Origin: Bombus terrestris
Taxonomy: Eukaryota > Arthropoda > Insecta > Hymenoptera > Apidae
Assembly (NCBI RefSeq): GCF_910591885.1
Contig: NC_063274.1
Span: forward strand, 4,960,001-5,024,000
Direction of reading: 5' to 3'
DNA length: 64,000 nt
The position numbers and the translations under genes are program-made. The notes beneath the pieces are model-generated. The model was not told the DNA's origin. It searched no databases and saw only the letters and a program-made list of their open reading frames with translations. Positions 48,293 to 59,852 of the stretch are shown here, piece by piece; the first letter of the stretch is position 1; each line of letters starts with the position of its first letter.

Positions 48293-48541
48293 GTGCATCG
48301 GAGGCAGAGGGATGCAACGACTGTGTCCGAGCACGTCGTTAAAACCCGACCCGGGGCTACGGATTCCGAGTCGTCTACCGGTGGTAGCAGCCCCTCTTCG
48401 GCATCCTCGACACCCTCGACACCCTCCAGCAGCGCCGGTCTATCGCCCGCGCTCTACTCGTTCGACTATTGTTTCGTCAAGTGCGACGTAAAAGACTCGA
48501 AGATCCGCCCATTGTACTGGCTATTAAGGCTGTTGTCTTGA
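48293..48541 (+). CDS. Coding-like segment (possible exon), Ser-rich then ordered-looking C-terminus
   Basis: One plus-strand frame reads a Ser/Thr/Pro linker (E-S-S-T-G-G-S-S-P-S-S-A-S-S-T-P) followed by S-P-A-L-Y-S-F-D-Y-C-F-V-K-C-D-V-K-D-S-K-I-R-P-L-Y-W-L-L-R-L-L-S and a TGA at 48539. The second half is neither repetitive nor explained by strand bias, and third positions are GC-rich. There is no ATG in this frame near its start and no good acceptor upstream (the DNA there is purine-rich); the first frame-shifted ATG is at 48311. A donor-like GAC|GTAAAAG at 48487 would truncate it. It may be an alternative first exon read in a different frame, or non-coding. No family recognised. Confidence 0.25.
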   Translation: MHRRQRDATTVSEHVVKTRPGATDSESSTGGSSPSSASSTPSTPSSSAGLSPALYSFDYCFVKCDVKDSKIRPLYWLLRLLS

Positions 48542-48665
48542 CGCTCTTTTTCTCTATCTGTCACATTAGTCGCCTGTATCTCTGTCTCGTTCTCTCTATT
48601 TCTTCCTATTGCCTTCTATCCCCGTTTCTTTCTTGCTTTTGCTCTTTCTCTATCGTTTTCGGCGG
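48541..48665. other. Pyrimidine-rich block
   Basis: CTCTTTTTCTCTATCTGTCA... to GCTCTTTCTCTATCGTTTTC. It mirrors the purine block on the other side of the coding-like segment and could pair with it in a transcript. A donor-like CAC|GTAAGG follows at 48675. Confidence 0.6.
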
Positions 48666-49099
48666 GAGAAGCCACGTAAGGTAACTCGTAAAAAGCTAGC
48701 CGGAATGATTTGCACGAATTCAAATTTGTCCCCGGCTCACGTTCTCCGCAGAGAAGCGAATTAAGGGACCAGGGAAAAGGGTACCGCGGGAACGCGTGCT
48801 TTCTAGGTGAATGCCTCGGGCACCGGATACGCGAACGTTCCTCTGTTGTTGCCAGTCAGTGATGCGCGCGTGTTCTGACCTTAACAGAGTGCCTACACCG
48901 AAATATCGGATGCATTTTCGGGTCTTGAAAACGTTGGCTCTGGTTACGCGGCTTCGGGTACTTCTGTGGCGCGCTCGTTCGTATGTGTGTACGTATGTGT
49001 GACCCAGGTATATAGAACACGGAATGTTGGGCTCGCAAGGTTCGTACAAAAGGGGCTCTGGAGCTTCCGTTATTTTTTGAAAACTCTCTATTACGTTCA

Positions 49100-50495
49100 T
49101 TTTATTCCCATGATTCTATTAATATTTCTTTATCAGTTTCTATTACGCAAGTCGATGTAAACGATAGATGAAAGATGATCTATTTTCAATTTTATTAACG
49201 AACATTGGTAGTTATAAATGCTGTTAGAATTTTAATAACCGCTTCACTTTCGACCCGCGATTGCGCGAAATGTAGTGTAACATAAGTAGAGACAATTATC
49301 TGTTTATATAACACGTTCACTATATTACTGAAATTTGGGTATATTACGTGTTACTTTGCGTAAAATCCATTTCTTTGCCGTAAAGATGCACACCCTTTAC
49401 TCAAATTATTGTAATTTGTATATGGAAAGCATTCTTCGAAGTTTTGCGATTTTTAATCGAAGCGCTTAACAATCGTATTGATCAAATGAGAAGAACGAAG
49501 ATGATCCAAATATTTACTCATAAAAATTTACCTTTTGAAATTTGTTTACAATTACCTATACCATTGTTTATGACAAATAATCTTATGATTAATTAGTTTG
49601 GCACTTGAAAAGTTGAATACTAATTATACATATATCCGGATAATAAACCTGAAAATTTATAAAAACTGAAGTTAGGTTTATCAGTTTCGTTTATAAAAAT
49701 ACGTGGAGGTATCGAGCGAGGATAAAGCATAAAATCACATTCGATCATGCGCGAAAAGATCGATAGATAATTCACGACCAAGAATCCTATAAATACTAAC
49801 AATACGTAGAAGTAGTCGAAAAATGATTGCTTAATGATACACCCGATCTATTAAGAGCTTCATACTATATTAAAATTAAAGATTCGGCAAAGAATTTCGT
49901 CGCATGTAATTGTCGGAGAATACCGATTCTCTAATTAGAGCAGAATTTTAACGAGACAATTTCTTGAAAAATTGATGAGTTTTATAATTGCCGTTATTTC
50001 TTGGAATAGCTTGGAGGGAAGTATTTCCGCATCTTCGAATTATCTTTTCGCAATAAAACTGTAGGTAGTCGCACTTCATAGCGTTGACCTAGTTAGGTAA
50101 ATAACGAGCATCTTTTCTCGGAAGAAACTTCTATTACAAGTTGCCGCACGCTTTCAAAACAGATTGTCCTACTTAATCAATTTAATTCGTTCTTAAAGTG
50201 GTTCCCGATCCGACTCCGACACGATTACATCGATATTATCGTTCAGAAATTTTACAGCAAATATCGTATTCACGTAACGCGGACTAATATTAATGAAACG
50301 TAATTATCGATTCGTTACGTATCGCGCGAGGAAATCACATATCAAAAACATTACCATAAACGTATAATCCTTTAAACGATCATTTTTTAAACCGATTTCT
50401 TATTCCGAGTTTACCATCGAACAAAAAGCTCTCGAACGTAATACGTTCGTTACGCTGAATTTATCTCTTTAATACGCGTACTGGCAGCCCTTTCC
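49100..50495. other. AT-rich non-coding DNA
   Basis: Nothing beyond short chance frames. Confidence 0.5.
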
Positions 50496-50499
50496 CGCG

Positions 50500-51350
50500 C
50501 TTTAGGAAAAAAATCTGTGTTTCTCCGAGCGCAGAAAAAAACGCTCGTAATTTAAGTTTATTTCCATGCTTGATTTACCGGCAGTCCAATAATCGAATTC
50601 TAAAAGCGCAGCGAAAGCGGCCGCGACGGAACACACACGCTCCGCAAACCCTACCTCTACAGCGTAATATATCAATGCAGCCAGTGTGGAATGGTACGTC
50701 GTTTGTTTTGTACTAGTTACCTCTTTCCTCCGCATTCTTCCGACCATTTTGTCCCTCCCCATTAGTCCTCTTTTCTGTCTGTCCTCTCGCTTTCGCCGTT
50801 TCTTTCCCGCCCTCCCTCCTCCACAACCCTCTCTACCTTTTTATAATATCTAGGCGCAAATTGCACTTGGCGACGTTGCAATTGTTCCCTTTTATTTCCT
50901 TTGTGATGCGCCGTAGGTACGAAATTGACATAAACAGTGGTTCCGAGCTTCTGTCTCCCTTGCCACCCATTCCCTCCTCTCCACCATCCTCCTCGCCTTC
51001 TTTTATTCGTTGGCTTTTCCCTCACTAGCCCCTGGTAACACGCCGCTGTTCGAGGCTTGTGTGACGACAAATGAACTATTAAGGCAACGACGGAGGAACA
51101 TGGCTGAAATTTTCACCGACGACCGTTTTAAGGCTTGGCGACCACTTAACTTCGCCATCGCGTGAATTGCATCAGACCAACATCGACGAGTTTCACCGTG
51201 GTATACGTAGTTTAACGCATGTACGTACGGCGTTGCGAATTTGACGGTGATGTAATTTAACACGTTTGCACTTATATTGAAAATGGGAGTTTGCCAACTG
51301 TATATTGTATAACTGGGTTTTGTTTCGTTTTGTACATTCATTTAATTGTT
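50500..51350. other. GC-rich island with open frames on both strands
   Basis: Minus-strand frame 51003-51341 is ATG-initiated, 112 codons, balanced composition (M-N-V-Q-N-E-T-K-P-S-Y-T...). A plus-strand frame ending at about 51164 (…L-R-Q-R-R-R-N-M-A-E-I-F-T-D-D-R-F-K…) overlaps it. No homology or splice support decides between them. Confidence 0.2.
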
Positions 51351-52263
51351 CGTTTAATCGTGACGTGACTGATCGAGTATCCGAGTACCCATTTCTATAT
51401 CTATCATTTTCGATAATTTTTACATTTTCTAGCGAAACCGTTCTATCGCCATTCTTTGGATATTTCAATGTTTGAATTTATCCAAAAGTTATAGCTATGA
51501 AAGATTTGAAGTTACCTGCAGACTTGTTGAATGGTCACAACGTTGTGGCTGACTATGTAAGAGCTAATCTACTGAAGTCGCGTGTGAAAGCGTAGCATTT
51601 CGTTGAGACTCTCCCGTTCCAGTTGCAGATTTCTTCGATGAGAACTGATGATACGTTTGCATCGTGTTACATATTTTTATTGACAGTTAATTTTCATTAA
51701 TTATTATCGCAAAATAATTGTCCATATTAAGTATGAAATCCATTTTTAATTTTTCCTGATCGTAGATTCATATCTTCCTTTTCCATCATGTTTATCGATA
51801 TGTTAATAAGCATTAACAAAGCCTATATAAACTCATACCTAATCATTGTTCCTAAAAAATGCTATTTTATCTGTTACGAATTTTATTGTGTTTTTAATAT
51901 TTAGATTCTCGGGCTTATTAGCACACAAGTAAGCAGTAGCATTTTACAATTTGATTTTCAAGCGTTAAGTGACAAGTTACTTTAACGTATTAGCGCGAAA
52001 CCTATTCCAGCGCGTACAGCAAAGCGTAGAAATGAAGTTAATGACGAGAGAAAGTCGATTCGTTTTATTAATAGACGCGCACGAACCGACACGCTATTGA
52101 TCAGGCTATTAATCATATTACACATCCCTTTACGAAATGTTTCGTAAACACTCATCTTCCAGCTACGATACATACATACATTGACGTACACGTATAAGCA
52201 AAAACTGTATCGAGTTTCGGAATTAACTTCCGCGACGCCTTTCACGACGTAGTTCGTAAATTC

Positions 52264-52662
52264 ATGGCATATCCGCGGAAGAAACTGCTCGAAACAGATT
52301 CGAAGAACCGAAGACCGAGAGCAGAGAGAAGGTGGCTGCCACGAGAGGGTGAGAGAGAGTGGCTGGTCGCAAATTGGCTGGGTAATCGATGCCGATCTTG
52401 GAATTCCATCCCGAGATCAGGCTTGTTGTGCCGTTTAATTAGAATACGGCTGCACCGCTGTGTCAAATACCGGAGTACCGCTGCCAGAATGGGTTCAACT
52501 TCTGCAGATTTTCATAGTTTCGTCAGATTGATCGAGCCTGTTATCGTACCCCATTGGCGTTTCGTGCTTTGCCGTCGTCTATCGCACTCGGCCGATCCGT
52601 ATCTTCCGAAACGACCAGTCCTTAGAAAGAGATTTAAGAAGAAGAAGGAGATGTTGAAGTAA
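52264..52662 (+). CDS. Candidate 132-residue basic protein, function unknown
   Basis: A true ATG (context TTCATGG) opens M-A-Y-P-R-K-K-L-L-E-T-D-S-K and runs 132 residues to TAA, ending in a lysine-rich tail (R-F-K-K-K-K-E-M-L-K). It is Arg/Lys-rich throughout and has no signal peptide, clear membrane helix or recognisable domain. It is among the longest ATG-initiated frames not caused by a microsatellite, but it lies in a GC-rich island where stops are rarer. The satellite array begins 75 bp after its stop. A lineage-specific gene, a UTR exon or chance are all possible. Confidence 0.22.
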   Translation: MAYPRKKLLETDSKNRRPRAERRWLPREGEREWLVANWLGNRCRSWNSIPRSGLLCRLIRIRLHRCVKYRSTAARMGSTSADFHSFVRLIEPVIVPHWRFVLCRRLSHSADPYLPKRPVLRKRFKKKKEMLK

Positions 52663-52737
52663 TTACTTCAAGAAAAACTCTACATCTTTACTTTTTGTAT
52701 ATCCGTGACCTGGAGCCCGCTGTTACGAAGAGAATAG

Positions 52738-53818
52738 AATTTAGTGAAACAAAAAATTCGAAATAAGGAGAGGTCCATATTATTGTGCCTTTGGATGTAA
52801 ATTATGTTTTGGGTTACGAGGTCTAGAAACAAAGAGCTATGAGTAGATTTCTATTGCTGTTTCTTGTAGCCTTCAGACAGAACTACAAGATTAACTTTTT
52901 GGGTAATGTCCTTTGCAAGAATTTAGTGAAACAACAAAATTATAAATAAGGAGAGGTCCATATTATTGTGCCCTTGGATGTAAATTATGTTTTGGGTTAC
53001 GAGGTCTAGAAACAAAAGAGTTATGAGTAGATTTCTATTGCTGTTTCTTGTAGCCTTCAGCTAAAGCTACAAGGTTAACTTTTTGGTAATGTCCTTTGCT
53101 ACAATTTAGTGAAACAAACATTTCGATATAAGGAAAGATCCATATTATTGTGCCCTTGAATATATAAATTATGTTTTGGGTTACGAGGTCTAGAAACAAA
53201 GAGCAATGAGTAGATTTTTATTGCTGTTTCTTGTAGCCTTCAGACAGAACTACAAGATTAACTTTTTGGTAATGTCCTTTGCAAGAATTTAGTGAAACAA
53301 CAAAATTATAAATAAGGAGAGGTCCATATTATTGTGCCCTTGGATGTAAATTATGTTTTGGGTTACGAGGTCTAGAAACAAACCGCTACGAGTAGATTTT
53401 TATTGCTGTTTTCTGTACCCTTCAATTAGAGCTACAAGGTTAACTTTTTGGTAATGCCCTTTGCTACAATTTAGTGAAACAAACATTTCGATATAAGGAA
53501 AGATCCATATTATTGTGCCCTTGAATATATAAATTATGTTTTGGGTTACGAGGTCTAGAAACAATGAGTAGATTTTTATTGCTGTTTCTTGTAGCCTTCA
53601 GCTAAAGCTACAAGGTTAACTTTTTGGTAATGTCCTTTGCTAGAATTTAGTAAAACAAAAAAATTCTAAATAAGGAGAGGTCCATATTATTGTGCCCTTG
53701 GATGTAAATTATGTTTTGGGTTACGAGGTCTAGAAACAAAAGAGCTATCTGTAGATTTCTGTTGCTGTTTCTTGTAGTCTTCAGCTAGAGCTACAACTTT
53801 TTGGTAATGTCCTTTGCT
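52738..53818 (+). repeat. Six-copy ~182-bp satellite with dimeric mosaic order
   Basis: Copies start (AATTTAGT...) at 52738, 52920, 53103, 53286, 53468 and 53644. Every unit contains GGTCCATATTATTGTGCC, a segment ending TTATGTTTTGGGTTACGAGG, and CTTTTTGGTAATGTCCTTTG. The first halves of copies 2 and 4 match each other and differ from those of copies 3 and 5, which also match each other, so the array contains a 366-bp dimer repeated twice between two outer copies (order A-B-C-B'-C'-A'). Copy 5 lacks about 7 bp and copy 6 about 6 bp. There is no persistent open frame. The array begins about 75 bp after the stop of the open frame 52264-52662. Confidence 0.93.
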
Positions 53819-53904
53819 ATAAATATATGAACGTGTTCCCTATCATAGCTCCTATTCTATTATATTGTAACACTATAAGAGTGAGGATCTGGATCAGCAT
53901 ACAC

Positions 53905-53932
53905 TTATACTTATACCTATACTTATTTCAAT
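53905..53932. repeat. (CTTATA)n short repeat
   Basis: ACACTTATACTTATACCTAT ACTTAT, about four units. Confidence 0.7.
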
Positions 53933-53934
53933 AT

Positions 53935-56045
53935 ATTTTTCTATTACAAATTCATCTATTCGTTCTTTTATCAGTCAACCTCAACAGAATGGATATGCAG
54001 GTCTGTCTCTTCTTCTATCATTAAAACAACGTTCTCGGCCTAAAACATACTAAATACAACATCACGTGCATGAGGACACGCCGGTATCGGTAAGAGACAT
54101 GACGAGAATGAGAATTCGGAGATCGTTCAGAACATTTTGAAGCTCGTTCTACAGCTTAATCCTTGTATGCGTGTAATCTTGCAAACATTGTACATCAAAT
54201 AGGATCAAACGTATATCCAATCACGATAGATCGATCAAAATATCTACCCGTGTCTTTATAAGGTGGTTCTTGTTCTAAAGTTTGACCAGCTATCCATAAG
54301 ACATAACAAGAATTCTAATTCCTATCGAATGGTATCTATACGATATCGAAACTGATGGAAGCTAACGAGAATCGTAAGCGTCGCACAACGCGTAATCCAC
54401 GTTCAACGTCGACCAATCACCAGCACGATGTTGCAAAACTTGTAGAAATCGATTTGAATTGATTTGACAGGGACATAAACCATTAATTAACGATTGTCGG
54501 TTTGTTTAATTGGCATTAGTTTAATTGCCGTTACTATCCACAGCACCTCGAACGGAATCAATGGCGAAGTAATGAGAATACCGGAACCTCGAATAAATGC
54601 GAAAAAAAAAACGAAGGAGGGTATGGCCGAGGATTGGCAGAGAAGTAGAGAATGAATCGATCGGAAGAAAGGCTCGTCGATGCGAATGTTTTCTAAAGGA
54701 TAATCGAGACGGGGAATAAGATAGCGAAACGAAGGAGGAGCGGCCAATGGAAAAAGAGAATTAATGAAGATTGAAGCCCAGTAGACGACCAATTCTGAAT
54801 ACGTTATTACATCTTTTCATAATGTACCCCGTCATTATTTCTGTATAAGAATATTTATTCAACGATCAATCGATAATACGCGCCATGGTCGTGTGTATGC
54901 TACAACCGTTGCATAGCTGGCTAACCAAGCTCATGACAATCGAAACGATTCAAATTGGACGAACATTGCAACGCCAATTACAGGAAAATAGAACCGTCTT
55001 CGACTATAATAGCATTAACGGAAAGAACTTTCTGATTATTGTCTACTTATTATTCTCTACGTTCCTGTCGAGTTCTTAGCGATATTCTTTGTACTACGAT
55101 GCTCCGAATGTAATTCTTTGTTACGAATTGTATACCTTTGTTAATATCGTGAGCAAATGTGAAGTTTGTAGCGTGTATGTTGAAAGCGTATTAAGAGAAA
55201 AAGCAAAGGAATTAATATACATTCGTTGTTTCATTATTTTATGGTCTCAGATTTTGTCTTCTGTTAAGGTAATTTCTTTTGTTTCCTCCGATTGAATTCA
55301 TTTCTTGGAAGACTGACTTTCATCATTTTCAGACGCTTCATTTTTATCCAATAGCATCTGTATTGCATATCGTAGGATTCTACTACGGAGAAATGAATTG
55401 GAAAGGTGAAGATGGAAAATCTTGACGCAAAGTTAGGTGTACTTAGGTGCACTTAAATTTCGATTACGTGGAGCTCTGAATAGACGAAGATTTTTGTTCC
55501 TATTTGCACTCGTTAGCATTACAAAGATAGTTTATTATCATTTCCGTTATTGATGAATAATTGTTAATAATTGTACGTCTACTGAATACTTCATGAGGTA
55601 CATCCATGAAAGTTCCAGATTCCATTTTCTCAGAAATAAGACTTCGTCTTTAACAATAACTCGACGAATAACGTAGTCCACGGATTTCTACGCTAATCCA
55701 TATTTTTATAAAATCTTGAAAAATTTCAATTTCAAAAATTTCAAAAATTTCAATTTCAAAATTTCAATATACAACGCGTAAGAGTATATGGAATACAACA
55801 CATACAAAAATATACAAATTAGTCGTTAGAATTTTTAACGGCTGAAACACATCTCCGTTTAACTTCCATTTCTCCGTTACTACCTCAGTGAAGCTTCACC
55901 TGCACTCGTGAAAATATGATAGTTCATAAAGATTCATAATCGATTTACAGAACGCGATTATAATCGCGAAATACGTTCATAGAACGTTCTATCGATCAAG
56001 GTCTTAACGGGATTAAAAAAACGGAAAAAATCGACAAGCAATAGG
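53935..56045. other. AT-rich non-coding DNA
   Basis: Short chance frames and the TTTCAA repeat at 55728; nothing else. Confidence 0.5.
55728..55772. repeat. TTTCAA(AAA) short tandem repeat
   Basis: AAATTTCAATTTCAAAAATT TCAAAAATTTCAATTTCAAA: repeated and palindromic 6-9-bp units. Confidence 0.75.
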
Positions 56046-56049
56046 TGGG

Positions 56050-56700
56050 TTAAACGCCCTTTAAAATTTAAGGCGTTCCACCCTTGGCGTTTCGCCCTCG
56101 TCCACGATCATCTAGCTAGCTCGTGGATAAAGAGAGCCGTCGAACGAAGTAAAGCGGAAGAAAGAGGGAACAGAGAAGAAAGGCGCGTCTTAACGTCCCG
56201 AAGGCGGCAGATGCGAGAGCGAGATAGGCCACGAATCATGGTTCGAGGGGCGGAGGAGCAAGGCGGTTACGTGAAGGGTCATAATTAAATTCAGATTTGG
56301 CGGGGCAGGTGGTGGGGAAAAAGAAAAGGGGAAGAGGGGTTGGTCGAGAAAAATCGGGGAAGAAAAAGTAACAGGGAGAGAAAAAGAAGATGGAGGGAGA
56401 CACGGCGGAGACGCGTCGCTGTCGTCGTCCTCGTAATTGAATTAAAATTTGAATCGTTGAAGAGACGAGTGCCTTAAATGACGGAGAGAGGAGAACGACG
56501 AAGCCTTGGAAAGTCGGATAGAGCGAATGAAAAAAAGGCTGCAACCGCCATTCAAGGATATATCCCTTCGAAGAGTAATCTCGCGTCGATTTCTTCTTCT
56601 CTGGCGAAACTGTAAAAATGCAAAGTGAATTCTTTTCACAAAGAGAGCCGACGGAGCGTATTTCGCCTCGCTTCGAGACAGAATGAAATGGTTCCCCGTG
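56050..56700. other. Purine-rich GC island, no assignable gene
   Basis: GGAAAAAGAAAAGGGGAAGA and similar runs. The Phe/Ser/Pro-rich minus-strand frame is a by-product of strand bias. Confidence 0.4.
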
Positions 56701-56732
56701 TGTTATATTGTATTATATATTGTATTGTCTGT

Positions 56733-56770
56733 GTATATATATATATATTCGTATATATGTATATGTATAC
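56733..56770. repeat. (TA)n / TATG microsatellite
   Basis: GTATATATATATATATTCGT ATATATGTATATGTATAC. Confidence 0.85.
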
Positions 56771-57599
56771 ATTCTACGTACGTACAGGAGACATTTTAAA
56801 CGGTCGCACCGTACGATCCAAATTGTGACGCGTATTCAGTGCTGAAATTGGTTCCAATTCATGTCGACGAGCAGCCTTTGCTCGAGCCGGTGGTGGCAAC
56901 CTGGAATTTGTTTACATCGTGCGAACGGTGAAACGTGAAAGTCTCTCGGACAATTTGTAACCTTATATCGAACAGATTGATATTGAAAAATAGCTGCTGG
57001 ATTGGTTAATTATTTTCCGACAATCGTAAAGGCAATGATTTTTTAGTAATTCTCCGACAACGACGGTGCGATTTCTAAGAAGCTTTTAGAGTTTTCGTAT
57101 TTGAAAACTCGACGATTCTCAAGTACGAGTGTAGAACGTAATTGTTACGAGTTACAAAATTTATCGTACTTATTAAGGAATTAACGTATTTGTCGTTCCC
57201 TAGAAGTATATATTCCTTTCTTTTCTTTAAAAATCGTTAGAGTTTTGATTTCAAATGTTCGGTCACCGTCTCGAGGTTCTCTAACGAGTGAGATCTTGTA
57301 CGATATTTTGTGACGATCAAAATAATTGAAAATCTACCGCTGCTAAGCCCACGAAACGAATCTTTCATAGAAATTATAGCACTGATTTAAAATCCTGGCG
57401 TCGTCATATCCGAGAATTTAGGTTCGTTTAAAACAATTCAACGAACATTTACATCCTCGGGCGAAACGAATTCTATTTCGTACGTCTCATCATATTTAAC
57501 AAGCTTATTGTCTAGTCGATAACATTTAAAAGCAACTTCTGGCTAACGTACATCATCGTACATATAAGGTAACACGCAACGTGTGTTCCACGAGTACAA

Positions 57600-58165
57600 T
57601 GTGTGTTGCGCAATGGAAAATCGAATCAACGTTGCACAGTGGCCGCGTTAGGTCATAAAACGTCACGTACTTACTCGCAACGCATGTATATGGAACAGCC
57701 GAGACTCGTGCTTTCCTTTCGCTGTGTACGAGAATGGTTGTACGTATCCGAGAAACGGGTGGCTGAACGGAGATCTTTCTGCCTCTCGTTTAAAGAGCGA
57801 TGGCCGCTGGAGGACGGAAACTCTAGCCTTTCGAGTCGAACTTGGGACCGAGTTAAGAGTTTCTCCCTTTCTAATCTCTCTCTCTCTCTCTTTCTTTCTC
57901 TCTTTCACTTTCTCTTTGCTTTCCGCGTTTATTTCTTTCGTGGTTTCTATTTTCGTCTTGTATTCCCGGGTGAACGGCACGAACGAGCGACATTCCGCCA
58001 CTTTGACACGTTTCGACCATCCTCCGAAATTATTTAGTTACGAGAGATTCGTGAACCGATCGAATTCACTGATTCCAATTGGTTATTTAAATCACGTCAA
58101 TGATATCGAGCAGCATGGGAAATTATTGAAACATCGGTGTTTTATGTTGCTGTTTAGTCTTTAAT
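57600..58165. other. Mixed island with (CT)n run, no assignable gene
   Basis: Contains CT/CTTT repeats at 57875-57906 and overlapping 112-146-codon frames on both strands. The plus-strand frames share the same DNA in different phases, so at most one could be real and none shows a motif. Confidence 0.35.
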
Positions 58166-58689
58166 CCCATCTTCCTTTCGTTATTGTTAAAATTGTCACA
58201 AAATGAAGAGAGTCCAAAAATCGATTCAAAGGCGTGTTTAATTCGTTGTAATCATAGCTGTGTTTAATTCGCTGCAACTTCGTTAAAGATTCGAATTTAT
58301 TGAATTTGTTAATGAATCGCTTTGACGCGATATTATATTTAAAGCTTCAAGTTTTCTTTGAACGAAAAAACAACTTCAATCTTTGAACGTTTTATGAAAA
58401 ACATTTGCACACCGTCGTATTTATCATCTGGTCATCGTGCTAATTAACTATACTAGTACAACCGAGTATATTAAACGCCGAGTATATTATTTAATGCTAC
58501 CTTTATAGAACGACAAAAATTTGATGCCATGAAAAATGTAACGAGAAAAAATTGCTTAACTGAAAAGTACGAGTATTTTAAAATACCTTTTCTAGCCAGT
58601 GTATTGTATCTGAAAAAATAATAAAATAATCCAAGCGATTGCTATTCCACTCAAATCTTGGATATTTCATCGTCAAATTTCCCAATTAC

Positions 58690-59300
58690 CCAGGCACAAT
58701 GGCTGCTGGTAATATAAAGCAGAGTAGGCGGATAGAACTAAAAAGGAAAACGAGGTGCTTGCATGTAGCGCGTAAAATGCGACCTATTTAATTGATTGTC
58801 GCTGCAGGAGAACGTTAGAACGGTAATTATTTTTAATTATCCCTTTACCGGCCGAGCAATTACTCAGCTGTATCGTTGAAGTTTTCGCAAGTCGTCCCCG
58901 TTAATCATTTATACGATGCGCAATCATTCTTCCGGGGTAAGAGGGCGGATGTTAGTCAATCCTTGTGACCGAAGATTAATTTCAGGAAAGCCGTTCATTG
59001 CCAAATTGGCTTTTACGCATCAGGGGTGATTTAACCGATAAACATGGCCCGCTTTGATCACGCGTATCGAAGTAATCGGCATGCAATTCGCTGTATATTA
59101 GGCCTCTGTTTGAAATGAATCAAACTCTGTTATCATGGATCGTAACAACATTCCGCCATGCCGTTATTTGTTGTTAACGTGCACTCATAAAGGTTCGAAC
59201 AACTGGTCTAATTAGCACTTCGAATCCAGGCAACTTCGAATTCCGCTCTTTGTAGATGATAATCCTCGTAGAGGCAATATGATACGTCGTCGTGCACAGT
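58690..59300. promoter_or_regulatory. Possible conserved non-coding element (tentative)
   Basis: About 600 bp of non-repetitive, mixed-composition sequence with many homeodomain-type TAATTA/TTAATT cores (GTAATTATTTTTAATTATCC), CTGCAGG and CAAATTGGC, and no open frame. The contrast with the low-complexity flanks is what suggests constraint. Cross-species comparison is needed to establish it. Confidence 0.22.
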
Positions 59301-59415
59301 TTCAAGTTTTTCACTTGGATCGATGTCTTGGACATATTGGATATATTTTGTAATTAAATTTATCAAGTTTCGATGTTGTATCAATGCAACGTTTCATTTG
59401 CAGCTTCTTCCTTTC

Positions 59416-59430
59416 TTTTTTTTTTTTTTT
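59416..59430. repeat. T15 homopolymer
   Basis: Mononucleotide run of fifteen T after CTTTC. Confidence 0.8.
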
Positions 59431-59852
59431 AAGTCAATTTGTACCGTTTAAGTCAATACCGTGGTATTGAAAATAATTCGAAAACGTTTTTTAGTATTTT
59501 TTCATGATTATATTTTCTTCCTTATAATTCCTATAAATTTCTGCGTTCCTACGAAGTTTGAGAAAATTGATGTATTCATCGATCGTTCAACTATTTCCCT
59601 TCACTTTTTCGCATGTGTACAGTAGCTTTTTCTCAAAGTATCTGTCATTTTAATACACCTTTTTTACCCTGATAAAACGATATATATATTCCATGGTGAG
59701 AGATAGTATGTTATTTTGAATGAAGAATTTCATAACTTAGATAATTAATCATTTTCGCGTAGGCTTTAATGTATCAAATAATTACATCTTTCCTCCTTTC
59801 GAGTACCTAAATTATGATAGCTCTTGAAGCTATTTCTTCCTCGAATAAAATA

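Noticed and set aside
47447..48334. 295-codon minus-strand open frame, the longest in the window
   Set aside because: It starts at GTG, is dominated by Ser/Leu/Phe, and follows from the purine-biased plus strand, in which stop codons on the complement are rare.
52738..53818. CRISPR-like array
   Set aside because: Units are contiguous ~182-bp tandem copies without spacers in eukaryotic DNA.
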